Positions 34,301 through 45,013 of a DNA stretch of 64,000 nucleotides are shown here, one piece after another. The position numbers and the translations under genes were made by a program. Each line of letters starts with the position of its first letter. Position 1 is the first letter of the stretch. The notes beneath the pieces are model-generated. The model was not told the origin of the DNA, searched no databases, and worked only from the letters and a program-made list of their open reading frames with translations. The DNA comes from Elymus sibiricus (lineage: Eukaryota > Streptophyta > Magnoliopsida > Poales > Poaceae), in contig CM077675.1 of NCBI GenBank assembly GCA_039707655.1, positions 420,007,162-420,071,161 of the forward strand, read 5' to 3'.

Positions 34301-36665
34301 ATGCCTCACCCTGCTCCTACGCTCCTGCGACGCGCCGCCCCGGCGCCCGCAGCCACCATAGCCGATGACCTGCCTCTCGCCCCGCCGTGCGGCGCCTCCC
34401 CGACCTCACCCCGGTCCCCTCCGGGGTTCCCCCGGCCCCAGTTCGCGCGGTCCGAGCTGGTTGCATCTCTTTTCCCGCAGCTGGCGGGGATCTCCCCAGA
34501 TCTGTGCGTCCGGGCCGACGCTCCGCCGTCCGCGGCCTGCGCGGCCGTCCCTGATGCGCCTGTGCCGTCCCTCAAGGTCCGCTTTGCCGTCTTTGCTGCT
34601 CGGCTGGAAGGCACTCCTCCACCCCCCGTTCATGGCGCCCACCGACCTTGCCTCAAATCGGCGTCAACTTCGACCTTCAAATCCCCGGGCCGGCAGGCGC
34701 AGTGCGGCGCCCTCTCGAGCCCTGCGTCTCCTGCTGTGGATCCAAGACGGAGCTCTCCCGCTGTTGACAACCAAGAGGATGGATGGCGCCTCGTTCGGCC
34801 GCCTTATTGGTGGAGGGAGGGCCGCTCCAACCACCTGCCTTATAGCCGCAGGTCCTCACCTTCGTTTTCCTCCCCGAGGCAGAGGAATTTCGTCAAGCAC
34901 AAGGATCGTTCTTGCCATCGCTGCCTCCTCAAGGGACACTGCAAGGCTGACTGCAGGAACCCGTTCACCTGTCTCCGTTGTCGACAGATCGGGCACCGAG
35001 CTCGGGGCTGCACCAACCCTCCGTCATCCTCGGCGCCTCGCTTGGCGTCTCTGTCAGTTGGCAAGGCCCGCCCTCGCGGCAGACAGGAGCCGGAGCCGCG
35101 ACGACAACGTTCGACACCGGCGTGACGACGACCGCGACCGGGCGGGTCGCGTCTGGGAGGCCCGGCACGGCCACTCTTCGAAGGACCGCCTCTCTCGCAG
35201 CCGTTCGCGCGCTCCGGGGCGCCGCGCTGACGAGGGGCGCCAGGAATCACTCCGTGACGATCGAGGCTGCCATGGCGATCGCGGCGGGCGCGACGACCGA
35301 CGTCAAGTTGCTGTGCCTGCTTCTCCTTATGTGAGGAAGACTGCTCCTGGTCGTTTTCAGGGGCTGTCGCGCGGTGCGGCTTCCCCTGCCTCGGGCCGCA
35401 GGGACCGACCTGACGACGCACGCGATGTTCGACGCAAGGAGGACAGCAGAGAGGCCCGCTCGCCCACTGTTGTTGGGGTGGTGAGAACGCATGACCGCTT
35501 TGTGCCGTCGGACCGCCGCCGCGAAGACAGAGACAGATGCGATGACGACCATGACAGAGATGACAGAGATGACCGTCGGGGGCGCCGTGACGTGCGGAAA
35601 CCCTCCTGGCGCGACCGCATCTTCAGAAGCAGGTTAAGGGCAACGGAGAGGCGTGGCAACGATGATCGACAAGACTCAAGGCGCGACGGCCGCCATGGCT
35701 CTGGACGCGACGACCACGGCAACAGAAGGTGCCGTGGGGCTGAGCTGCCAATCCCGGACGCGCGGCTCATCGACAGGTCCCGGGTCCAGCGCCTTCCTAG
35801 AGGGGCGGTCATCCCGGCGTCAGGCCGCCGCTCCCGCAACAGATCACCTGATCTTCCGGCTAGGGCAATGCAAATTCCGGCCTTGGAGTCCTACCGCGCC
35901 GGGCGGCGTGGCCGCTCGCTTCCTCCATCGCCTCGCACGACATCATGTGACATCATCGAGCTCGGTACTTCCCCTGCCAGTTCTGGGTGGCTGCGCAGGC
36001 TGGTGCCCTGCCTCGAGACGCCGGTGCGGCCTGCTTCCAGAACGGAGATGCTTGGAGCCCCTTGCTCCCCGGTGCCCTGCACCCAGCCTGACCTGGGGCT
36101 GCACCCAACGCCACCATGCTCTGAGCCTGAGGAAGACCAACGCACGCCAGTGTTTGTGCCTCGGCCCCTGATGGTCTCACCTGTGCAGGCTGACGCGGCA
36201 CCCTTGTTGCGTTCACCTGAGCCGTTGCGTTCCCCTGGCACGCCTCTCTTTGTGCCGGTGCGGTCGCCCATCCTTGCAGCTCCAGGATCAACACCACCAA
36301 GGCCACCCACAAGGAGGAGGAAGACACTGGCTGGGATCAACATCACCGGGTTCAACATCAGCAGACGCAGTCCTCGTCTACGTGCAAAGAACAGGGCCAT
36401 GCCCATTGCCCAGTTGGCTGAGAGGCTCCTCTGCCAACGGATGGGGGTGGTGGGCGATGGTGAGCAGGTCACTGAGGAGGCCATCACCCGCTATGTGAGC
36501 TTGTTCCAAGGAAAGCTGCCGGACATAGCGATTGCCGCGCTCAGGGCTCTCTTCAAGCTGGATTGCGACTTGGCGATAGCTGTGGAGGACGCGCTGCTGC
36601 AACATGGAGGAGAGGGTGGACCGGAGATGCCAACAGCGGGCGAGGACGCCGGGGTGGAGGCCTGA
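34301..36665 (+). pseudogene. LINE ORF1 (RNA-binding, gag-like), one frameshift
   Basis: From the ATG at 34301 one frame runs to 35125. It includes DGWRLVRP and two CCHC zinc knuckles, C205 to C218 (CHRCLLKGHCKADC) and C224 to C237 (CLRCRQIGHRARGC), of the type plant LINE ORF1 proteins use to bind their RNA. The sequence then makes sense only in the frame that ends at 36665: an Arg/Asp/Ser-rich stretch (RSRSRDDN onwards), a proline-rich part and a conserved C-terminal helix-rich domain around SRRSPRLRAKN and EEAITRYVSLF. An indel near 35080 (before GACAGGAGCCGG) therefore breaks ORF1. The protein would be about 790 residues without the break. Confidence 0.8.
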
Positions 36666-36837
36666 TCGGTCTAGTCCGGTAGACGAAGTACTTCAGTTGT
36701 TATGTTAGACATCAAACCCTTTGTACGCCTGTTTGTAGCTGTGGTTCTCCACTGCTACTTGATGTGGCCCTGGTGAGGCTGCCTAGTTTGCTGCTGGAGA
36801 TGTGCTCCAAGTTGTAAGAGGTCTTATAGTTTCCCAA

Positions 36838-37059
36838 ATGAGTAGCCTTAATCTTAGCTTGCTGAACTGGAATGTGCGTGGCCTCAACTGCCCAAACAGA
36901 AGAGCTACTGTCAATGAAACTACTGCTGCATCAAAATGTCATATGGTGTGCATCCAAGAGTCTAAGCTTGAAGTTGTCGACCCCCTGGTTGCTGCCTTTC
37001 TTGGAGGCTACAGATTGAAAGGCTTTGCCCAGCGCCCGGAAATTGGTACGCGTGGTGGG
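36838..37059 (+). pseudogene. LINE ORF2, 5' piece (endonuclease start)
   Basis: ATG at 36838 opens SLLNWNVRGLN, followed by CIQESKLE and GTRGG. These are the first conserved asparagine and glutamate of the apurinic-type endonuclease (EEP) domain. The Copia LTR begins at 37060 after the target bases GTGGG. The reading frame resumes in register immediately after the LTR and its second GTGGG (from 39213), which confirms that the LTR is inserted within ORF2. Confidence 0.9.
37055..37059. repeat. Copia TSD, left copy (GTGGG)
   Basis: GTGGG precedes the LTR at 37060. The same five bases follow the LTR ends at 39208-39212 and 48549-48553. Confidence 0.85.
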
Positions 37060-39207
37060 TGATGGGAACGCGACAGAAAACAAAAATTTTCGGTATAGCG
37101 AGCACGCCCAGGATCACTATGGAGATTGCATACAAGGTTTGATCTGATCCGTACCGACTCGTAGCGCAGCGGAAGAAGAGTCGGTGGAGATCGTTGGTGC
37201 AGATTCCCGCAGCTAGGATTTTACAACCTCCCAACCGCGAGAATGTACTCCCTCGTCGGACAGCCCTTCGGGAGGCGGTCGGACAGTCCCCCGGACAATG
37301 TCGCGGACAGCCCTTCGGGAGGACCCACGGAACCCGAACAGTTACCCGGACAGCCCTTCGGGAGGACGCCGGAAACTCGAACGGTAACTCGAACAGCCCT
37401 TCGGGCAAAAGATCGAAACTACGACCTCTCTACAGGGTTGCACACATACGGTGTCAACTATCCGGCAGGGCTTCGCCGTCCAGAACTAGTTCCTGCCGGA
37501 ACCCAGACAGCCTTTCGGCTCTACGAAATACTCTTTTCGTGTGAGGGAGAAGAGAGAGCTAGCAAAGCATAGCATGTGTATGAGAGCACAAGGATGAGGA
37601 AGTGGGCTGCCCACTCACCTCTATTTATAGGCTAGCCAAGGGGTAAAGTTGTCATACAAAAAACCCCAAAATGCCCATGGAATATCCCTTTCCTAAAAGG
37701 AATATGCCATATGGGAGTGCCATGTGGAGCACCATGGTGCCCCACCCATTCTTGGCCGGCCACACCCTTGGGGGACCCCCATGAGGGGCTGCCTTGGCCC
37801 CCAAGGCCTTCTAGAAACCTTTTTGGAAATATCCAAAAAGGTGTTTTCCAAAAAAAAACCAAAAAGCACTTTCACTATTCACGACGACATTTTTCAGCGT
37901 CTGATCGAACTGAAAATATTCATGTGGGCTTAGAACAATTCTAGTACCCACCAAAATAATTTTCAACGCGAGCCGGAACAATTCCGGTTTAGTGATTTCA
38001 TCTGCGAAAAGCATCTGAAGCGGTTTCGGCAGCTCCGGAACATTTCCGGTTTTCATTCCAGAAAATTCCAAAAAGTTTCCAGAACGATTCTGGCACCCTC
38101 TAAGAATTATCAGGCATGTGCCAAGACCAATTTGACTTTATGGAATCCCCTGAAACAACTTTTCTAGTTTCACCGAAATTCATCCGGTGACCTCTCTCTG
38201 CGGAACTTTTCCGCTGTCCGAAACTTTTCCGGTGTCCGAAACTTTTTCGGTGTTTTTCTCTCAGACTCCCTGTCTAGTATTCAACAGATAGATGACCCTT
38301 AAGCGTGTGACCCTATAGGTTCGGTGAAGCATAGACATGACCCGGAACCCCTTCCGATCAATGATCAACATCGGAGCCGTGGACACCCATATCGATCCCT
38401 ATACTCACACGAATAAATATTCGAGTGAACCTCCAGTTTCCGTGTGCTATTCCTGTTGCTTCGCGATATGTTACAATTACCCGAGGTGAGACATGTTGGC
38501 ATTCCCGTGGATCAACAACTTGTCCACTATGCCAGTTACCTCGTTGCCGGTATTGTTCTCTTTTCTCGTTCCCGTGTTCCGGCATCCCCGTGATCAAATC
38601 ACTAGGTGTCTGGCCAGACGATGATGGATACCGCAACACCGAGAGGGCCCAGAGATATCTCTCCAACGTCGGAGGAGCAAATCCCAATCTTGAGCTATCA
38701 AGTTACTTGACATACTTTTCCATGAACCCGTAAGCAGCCGTAATAGCCACCCATTTACGGATGACGTTTAACAAACCCCAAAGTTCATGAAGCAAGCATG
38801 AAGAGACTCGATACTCTCATGGTCTAAGGAATCATGCAAACATCAACCATCTCTGTGTTATTTTAACCATTAACTATTGACGAATATATCTCATAGTATA
38901 ACATCAATTTGGGTCGATTCAACACAAGTGTTCTACCAACATCGTGCCCTCAAAAATGCCGGCATAGTCATGCCCATGATCAGGAAAACAGGATCATCAT
39001 GCAATACTTGAGCCAGTCTTAGAGGCAAGACTAGGAATACAATTTACCGTTTATTATACCACACGTGCACATGAGTTTCCCTCCAAGCCTCGTGGTTATT
39101 GTAGACTCGAGAATCATTGCAGTTATAGCATGGATCATAAACATTCATTACAAACTTGGAGATACAAAAGTAACTGATATTACTGCCTCTAGGGCATATC
39201 TCCTACA
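37060..39207 (-). repeat. Copia LTR, left copy (2148 bases), flanked by TSD on both sides
   Basis: TGATGG...CCTACA in plus order, i.e. TGTAGGAGATATGCCC start in element sense. GTGGG on both sides makes it look exactly like a solo LTR inserted in the LINE. It matches 46401-48548; the only difference I found is T at about 38504 against C in the other copy. It contains four copies of ACAGCCCTTCGGG (37259-37406), a CATGTGGAGC region and repeated CCGAAACTTTTCCGGTG units (38199-38253). Confidence 0.93.
37252..37408. repeat. CCCTTCGGG repeats in LTR
   Basis: The unit CGGACAGCCCTTCGGGAGG appears three times, with a fourth, AACAGCCCTTCGGGC. Each holds the self-complementary CCCTTCGGG, able to form a tight hairpin. 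The same array is at 46593-46749 in the other LTR. Confidence 0.8.
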
Positions 39208-39212
39208 GTGGG

Positions 39213-40459
39213 ATCCTATTGCTATGGGATGAAGATCATGTTTGTGTCGAAGACGTGCAATTTGGCACCTTCACCCTTTCTGCCAAGGTCACCATCATTG
39301 GCTCCGACACCACTTTCAAGCTCACCACGGTTTATGGGCCAACAAGAGATAACCAGAAAGATGATTTCTTCCAGGAGCTAAAAAATGAGAAGCCTCCGTC
39401 CTCTGACAAGTGGCTTGTCACGGGCGATTTTAACCAGATTTATCGTGCTAGGGATAAGAATCGAGACAATGCCAATCGCAGCCGCATCGCCCGATTCCGG
39501 AACGCCCTTAACTTCTACGAGCTCAAAGAAATTCACCTTCAGAACAGGAAATACACTTGGAGTAATGAGCAAAGTAACCCAACTATGTCCAAGCTGGACG
39601 CCTTTTTTGCAATGAGGAATGGGACATCGCCTTTGACAAGCACATCCTACATGCTCTCTCCTCTTCACTATCTGACCATTGCCCTCTGCTCTTGGTAAAT
39701 GAAGATGGCCCTAGGCGGCCTAGGACCTTCCGATTCGAAATTTCTGGACCAATATGCCCGGCTTTCATCAGCTTGTCCAGGAGGTTTGGAATGAACCCTC
39801 CACCCATGCGGAGCCATATCAGCGGCTGTTTCACAAGCTCAAGGCAACTAGTCGTAGACTTAAGACTTGGAGTAAGTCGATCTTCTCCAACGCTAAAATT
39901 CAGCTTCACATGGCCTTAGAAATCATCCTGAGGTTGGACGAAGCTCAGGACAATAGGGAACTAAGTGTTGATGAGAGAGACCTTAGAAAGAGACTTAAAA
40001 GGAGGGTGGTCGGCCTTGCGGTCATGGAAAGGGCAAGAAAAAAGCAAAGCTCGAGGATCACCAACATTAAAGAAGGAGATGCCAATACTCGTTTCTTCCA
40101 CCTGAAGATCAATGGGAGGAGACGGAAAAATTTTATTCACCGCCTTAAGCACGGACATGGTTGGGTCACGGACCATGACCATAAGAAGAGCATTGTCCAG
40201 GAGTATTTTTCTGCTATGATTAAGAAGAGCACCCCGCGCACTAAGACCATCAACTGGGCCTCGATTCCTTCTGCCGGTCACAACCTTTCCCACCTGGGAG
40301 ATCCCATCTTGGAGGAAGAGGTTAGGGCTGCCATCTTCGCCCTTCCTAGCGACAAAGCACCGGGACCAGACGGCTTCACCGGGAAATTCTTCAAGGTCTG
40401 TTGGGATATCATCAAGGATGACATCATGCTCGCGATCAATCACTTCTCAGACCTTCACG
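39213..40459 (+). pseudogene. LINE ORF2 fragment (endonuclease to start of RT), duplicated copy
   Basis: Equivalent to 48554-49800 without a difference that I can see. It carries the rest of the EEP domain (TTVYGPTRD, VTGDFNQIYRARDKNRD, NRKYTWSNEQ, MSKLDAFF). A frameshift in the T run near 39600 follows, then the linker and the reverse-transcriptase start (ALPSDKAPGPDGFTGKFFK). It ends abruptly at 40459, where the sequence jumps into the tail of a Copia LTR. It is thus a copy of the LINE, not its continuation. Confidence 0.9.
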
Positions 40460-40461
40460 TC
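40457..40461. other. LINE-to-LTR chimeric junction with 3-base microhomology
   Basis: LINE sequence ...CCTTCACG joins LTR sequence TCGGAGGAGC. The intact LINE copy reads CTTCACGCGG (49794-49803) and the LTR reads CCAACGTCGG (38663-38672), so the shared bases are ACG. Confidence 0.88.
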
Positions 40462-40998
40462 GGAGGAGCAAATCCCAATCTTGAGCTATCAAGTTACTTG
40501 ACATACTTTTCCATGAACCCGTAAGCAGCCGTAATAGCCACCCATTTACGGATGACGTTTAACAAACCCCAAAGTTCATGAAGCAAGCATGAAGAGACTC
40601 GATACTCTCATGGTCTAAGGAATCATGCAAACATCAACCATCTCTGTGTTATTTTAACCATTAACTATTGACGAATATATCTCATAGTATAACATCAATT
40701 TGGGTCGATTCAACACAAGTGTTCTACCAACATCGTGCCCTCAAAAATGCCGGCATAGTCATGCCCATGATCAGGAAAACAGGATCATCATGCAATACTT
40801 GAGCCAGTCTTAGAGGCAAGACTAGGAATACAATTTACCGTTTATTATACCACACGTGCACATGAGTTTCCCTCCAAGCCTCGTGGTTATTGTAGACTCG
40901 AGAATCATTGCAGTTATAGCATGGATCATAAACATTCATTACAAACTTGGAGATACAAAAGTAACTGATATTACTGCCTCTAGGGCATATCTCCTACA
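40460..40998 (-). repeat. Copia LTR tail (539 bases), 3' LTR of the intact interior
   Basis: Equals 38669-39207 of the LTR. It is the only LTR sequence joined to the 3' end of the Copia interior, so the 3' LTR of this element keeps just its first 539 bases (element sense). Confidence 0.92.
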
Positions 40999-41029
40999 GT
41001 CTCCCACTTGCACTAGAGTCATAATCTAG

Positions 41030-44000
41030 TTACATGGCTTCCCTAACACCAATGGCAATCCGGTGTTGCTCATGCTTTGCTCGTGGTAGAGGCTTCGTCA
41101 TCGGGTCTGACACATTCAGATCCGTGTGAACTTTGCGTACTTTCACTAAACCTTCTTCGATATGATGTCGAATGAGTTTATATTTGCGTTGAATATGCAT
41201 TGTCTTATGGTGCGAACATGGCTCCCTTGCCTGAGCCACGGCGCCACTATTATCACAATAGATTTCCACCGGGTCCACAGCACTTGGAACCACACCAAGG
41301 TCTTCAAGAAATTGCTTGATACCGACAACTTTCTTGGAGGCTTCTGAAGCAGCAACATATTCCGCCTCCGTCGTAGAATCCGCCACAGTCTTTTGTTTGG
41401 AACTTTTCCAATCAACTGCGCCGCCGTTCAATATGAAAACATAGCCTGATTGAGATTTGAAGTCATCTGGGTCAGACATGAAGCCTGCATCAGTGTAACA
41501 ACTTACAATGAGCTCTTCATCACCTCCGTACACAAGGAGTAAATCCTTGGTCCTTCTGAGGTACTTAAGAATACCCTTGACTGCGGCCCAGTGTTCCAAT
41601 CCTGGATCACCTTGGTACCGGCTGCTAACACTTAGCGCATAGGAAACATCCGGTCTTGTACATAGCATGGCATACATAATAGAACCAACTGCCGAAGCAT
41701 ATGGAATATCATTCATTTGTACTCGCTCATCAAGGGTCCGAGGACTCTGATTCTTGCAAAGCACTGTGCCAGGTGACATGGGGAGTAGGCCTTTCTTGGA
41801 GTTCTCCATGTTGAACCTTTTCAACACCTTGTCAATGTACGTGCTTTGGCTTAGCGCTATTAAGCGTCTTGATCTATCTCTATAGATCCTGATGCCTAAT
41901 ACATATGCCGCTTCGCCTAAGTCTTTCATTGAAAAACTCTTCTTCAATGAGTCTTTTATTTCGCTAAGAAATTTCACATCATTTCCAATCAATAATATGT
42001 CATCCACATACAAGATTAGAAATGCTTTTGCGCTCCCACTAAACTTCTTGTACACACAAGATTCTTCATCGTTCCTGATGAAGCCAAACTCTTTGACTAC
42101 TTCATCAAAACGAATATTCCAGCTCCTTGATGCTTGCTTCAGACCATAAATGGCTTTCTGAAGCTTACATACCTTTCCAGCATTTTTAGGATCGACAAAA
42201 CCTTCTGGCTGTATCATGTATACATCCCTATCAAGGTTTCCATTTAGGAAAGCCGTTTTGACATCCATCTGCCATATTTCATAATCGAAATAAGCAGCAA
42301 TTGCTAGTAATATCCGAACAGACCTAAGCATAGCTACGGGCGAGAAAGTCTCGTCGTAGTCCTCTCCTGGAACTTGCGTGAACCCTTTCGCGACAAGTCT
42401 AGCTTTGTGGATAGTAATGTTACCATCCGCGTCCGTCTTTCTTTTGAAAATCCATTTACAACCAATGGGTTTTACGCCATCTGGAAGTTCTTCCAAGTTC
42501 CAAACTTGGTTTTCGTACATGGATTCCATTTCGGATCTCATGGCTTTGTGCCATTCCCTTGAGCTAGGCCCCGCCATCGCTTCCTTGTAGTGCGCAGGTT
42601 CATCGTCTTCAAGAATGAAGATTTCGTTATGAAACCACTCAGGTGGCTGGATAGCCCTACCTGATCTGCGCGGTTCAGTTACAACAGTGTTTGAAGTTTC
42701 CGCATCACATGCGACAACTTCCGGCTCGGTTGTAGGGATAATTAGCGGAATTTCTTCCGGTTCCTTAGCCATATCACCGGTTGCCGAAGATTCACTAATC
42801 TCATTAAGTTGTACTGTCCTCCTACTTACTTCTTTCTTAAGAAACTCTTTCTCGAGAAAGACTCCGTTTCGAGCGACAAACACTTTGTGCTCGGAGGGAA
42901 GATAGAAGGAATACCCAATGGTCTCAATTGGATAACCTACAAAGTAGCATTTATCTGCTTTGGGATCGAGTTTGCTAGGCTGTAAACGTTTTACGTATGC
43001 CTCACAACCCCAAATTTTGAGATGCGACACAATGGGTTTCTTCCCATACCATAATTCAAATGGCGTCGTCTCAACAGATTTAGACGGTGCTCTGTTTAAT
43101 GTATAAGCGGCAGTGAGTAGTGCGTGACCCCAAAAAGATATCGGTAGATCTGTAAGAGACATCATCGACCTAACCATGTCTAACAGGGTTCGGTTACGTC
43201 TTTCCGACACTCCGTTTCTCTGCGGAGTTCCGGGAGGCGTAAGCTGTGAAACGATTCCACGGTCACTCAGATGTTGGCCAAACTCGTGACTAAGATATTC
43301 GCCTCCGCGATCAGACCGCAGAAACTTGATCTTTTTGTTACGATGATTTTCTACCTCATTCTGAAAATCTTTGAACTTTTCAAAGGTTTCCGACTTATGC
43401 TTCATCAAGTAGATATAGCCATACCGACTTAAATCATCAGTAAAAGTCACGAAGTAAAAATACCCACCCCGTGCGGCCGTGTTCATTGGACCACATACAT
43501 CACTATGTATTATTTCCAATAATTCACCCGCCCGTTCAGGATGACCCGTGAACGGCGTCTTGGTCATTTTTCCCATCAAGCAAGCTTCACATGTGTCAAA
43601 TGATTCAAAATCAAGGGACGGTAAAACTCCATCTTTATGGAGTCTTTGCATGCGTTTCTTTCCGATGTGGCCAAGGCGACAGTGCCACATGAAAGTGGTG
43701 GTGGTGTCAGCCTTCTTAAGGCGTTTAGCATTCACGTTAAAGACATCATTTTCACATTCAAGATTTAGTATGAAAAGGCCCCCAACAATGGGTGCAAATC
43801 CATAAAACATGTCCTTACAATAAAGTGAACAACCATTGTTCTCAGACTTGTAGGAGTACCCATCGTGCACCAAACATGATCCAGAGATAATGTTTCTACA
43901 CAATGCCGGAACAAAATAACAGTTACTAAGCTCCAAAATAAATCCTGAAGGGAGACGTAGAGGCATAATGCCGACGGCTTGAGCGGCGATCCCAGCGCCG

Positions 44001-44992
44001 TTCCCGACACGCATCACGACTTCATTCTTTGCCAGCTTGCGCACCTTCTGAAGCCCCTGTATCGAGTTGCAAATGTGAGCAACCGATCCGGTATCAAATA
44101 CCCAAGACTTAGAATTTTCGCTAGCAAGCAAAACGTCAATGACATTAACTTGTATAACAATTATACCTTTTCCGGTTTTCCCGGACTTCTTATCTTCCAG
44201 ATACTTCTTGCAGTTTCTCTTCCAGTGTCCTGTGCCCTTGCAGTAGAAGCACTCAGTTTCATTCTTGGCTCCGCCCTTAGATTTGCGTTGGAAGCCGGTC
44301 TTACCGGCCCCTTTGCCCTTCTTTGGCTTGCCTTTCTTTTTGAAACTGGCAGTTTTATTCACAAGCAACACTTGCTTGCGATTTTTCTGCAGTCCTCCTT
44401 CAGCAGTTTTCAGCATGGCAAGCACCTCATGAACTGTTTTGTCCAACCCATTCATGTGGTAGTTCATGATAAAACCGCCATAAGACGGGGGGAGGGAACC
44501 TAGCAACAAGTCCATAACATGCTCTTTCGGAAGTGGGAATTCCAGGGTTTTAAGCCTTTCAGCGTGGCCAATCATATTGACCACGTGTTCGCCAACTGAA
44601 CTGCCCTCAGCCATCTTGGTCTCCGACATCATTTTCACGATATCAAAACGCTCAGACCGTGCATTAAACTTGTACAGAGCATCCAGATCCTTGATCATAT
44701 CAAAGGAGTTATGGAATTCAAAACGTTTTTGAAGCTCTGAACTCATGCAAGACAGCATGAGGCACTGCACTAAGTTGAAATCATCATCCTTAGTGGCCCA
44801 GACATTCTGTATGTCTGCCGCGGCTGTTTCCGCCGGCTTAGGTGGAAGAGGTCCGTCAAGCACGTACACTTTCTTAGCACTCCTGAGGACAATCCTCAGG
44901 GTACGGACCCAGTCCGCATAGTTGTTTCCATTCGCAGCTAACTTCTCTTTCTCTAACATAGGGCCTAAGTTGAACGCGGTGTTGCGAGCCAT
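41030..44992 (-). CDS. Copia gag-pol polyprotein, intact
   Basis: One uninterrupted frame. An ATG at 45013 is possible, but the ATG seven codons later (44992, MARNTAFNLG) resembles the usual start. Residue numbers count from 45013. Gag spans about 8-250. The zinc knuckle is C255, C258, H263, C268. Protease motif DTG is at 307-309. Integrase has the zinc site H444, H449, C475, C478 and catalytic D505, D568, E604. Reverse transcriptase has QMDVKTAF (D917) and YVDD at 1002-1005. RNase H has D1175, E1218 and D1254 in order. All expected catalytic residues are present, at normal Copia spacing and order (PR-INT-RT-RH). The virus-like particles of this class assemble in the cytoplasm and cDNA is integrated in the nucleus. 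The element may be mobile in trans, but its 3' LTR is truncated by rearrangement. Confidence 0.95.
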   Translation of the reverse strand: MARNTAFNLGPMLEKEKLAANGNNYADWVRTLRIVLRSAKKVYVLDGPLPPKPAETAAADIQNVWATKDDDFNLVQCLMLSCMSSELQKRFEFHNSFDMIKDLDALYKFNARSERFDIVKMMSETKMAEGSSVGEHVVNMIGHAERLKTLEFPLPKEHVMDLLLGSLPPSYGGFIMNYHMNGLDKTVHEVLAMLKTAEGGLQKNRKQVLLVNKTASFKKKGKPKKGKGAGKTGFQRKSKGGAKNETECFYCKGTGHWKRNCKKYLEDKKSGKTGKGIIVIQVNVIDVLLASENSKSWVFDTGSVAHICNSIQGLQKVRKLAKNEVVMRVGNGAGIAAQAVGIMPLRLPSGFILELSNCYFVPALCRNIISGSCLVHDGYSYKSENNGCSLYCKDMFYGFAPIVGGLFILNLECENDVFNVNAKRLKKADTTTTFMWHCRLGHIGKKRMQRLHKDGVLPSLDFESFDTCEACLMGKMTKTPFTGHPERAGELLEIIHSDVCGPMNTAARGGYFYFVTFTDDLSRYGYIYLMKHKSETFEKFKDFQNEVENHRNKKIKFLRSDRGGEYLSHEFGQHLSDRGIVSQLTPPGTPQRNGVSERRNRTLLDMVRSMMSLTDLPISFWGHALLTAAYTLNRAPSKSVETTPFELWYGKKPIVSHLKIWGCEAYVKRLQPSKLDPKADKCYFVGYPIETIGYSFYLPSEHKVFVARNGVFLEKEFLKKEVSRRTVQLNEISESSATGDMAKEPEEIPLIIPTTEPEVVACDAETSNTVVTEPRRSGRAIQPPEWFHNEIFILEDDEPAHYKEAMAGPSSREWHKAMRSEMESMYENQVWNLEELPDGVKPIGCKWIFKRKTDADGNITIHKARLVAKGFTQVPGEDYDETFSPVAMLRSVRILLAIAAYFDYEIWQMDVKTAFLNGNLDRDVYMIQPEGFVDPKNAGKVCKLQKAIYGLKQASRSWNIRFDEVVKEFGFIRNDEESCVYKKFSGSAKAFLILYVDDILLIGNDVKFLSEIKDSLKKSFSMKDLGEAAYVLGIRIYRDRSRRLIALSQSTYIDKVLKRFNMENSKKGLLPMSPGTVLCKNQSPRTLDERVQMNDIPYASAVGSIMYAMLCTRPDVSYALSVSSRYQGDPGLEHWAAVKGILKYLRRTKDLLLVYGGDEELIVSCYTDAGFMSDPDDFKSQSGYVFILNGGAVDWKSSKQKTVADSTTEAEYVAASEASKKVVGIKQFLEDLGVVPSAVDPVEIYCDNSGAVAQAREPCSHHKTMHIQRKYKLIRHHIEEGLVKVRKVHTDLNVSDPMTKPLPRAKHEQHRIAIGVREAM

Positions 44993-45013
44993 TTGATCTA
45001 CAACGGAAAACAC

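Noticed and set aside
34306..36498. Long minus-strand and alternate frames across LINE ORF1
   Set aside because: They are shadows of an Arg/Asp-rich, GC-rich coding strand.
39378..40443. Minus-strand frames of up to 160 codons in LINE ORF2
   Set aside because: Antisense to a clear EEP/RT coding region and repeated identically in the second LINE copy.
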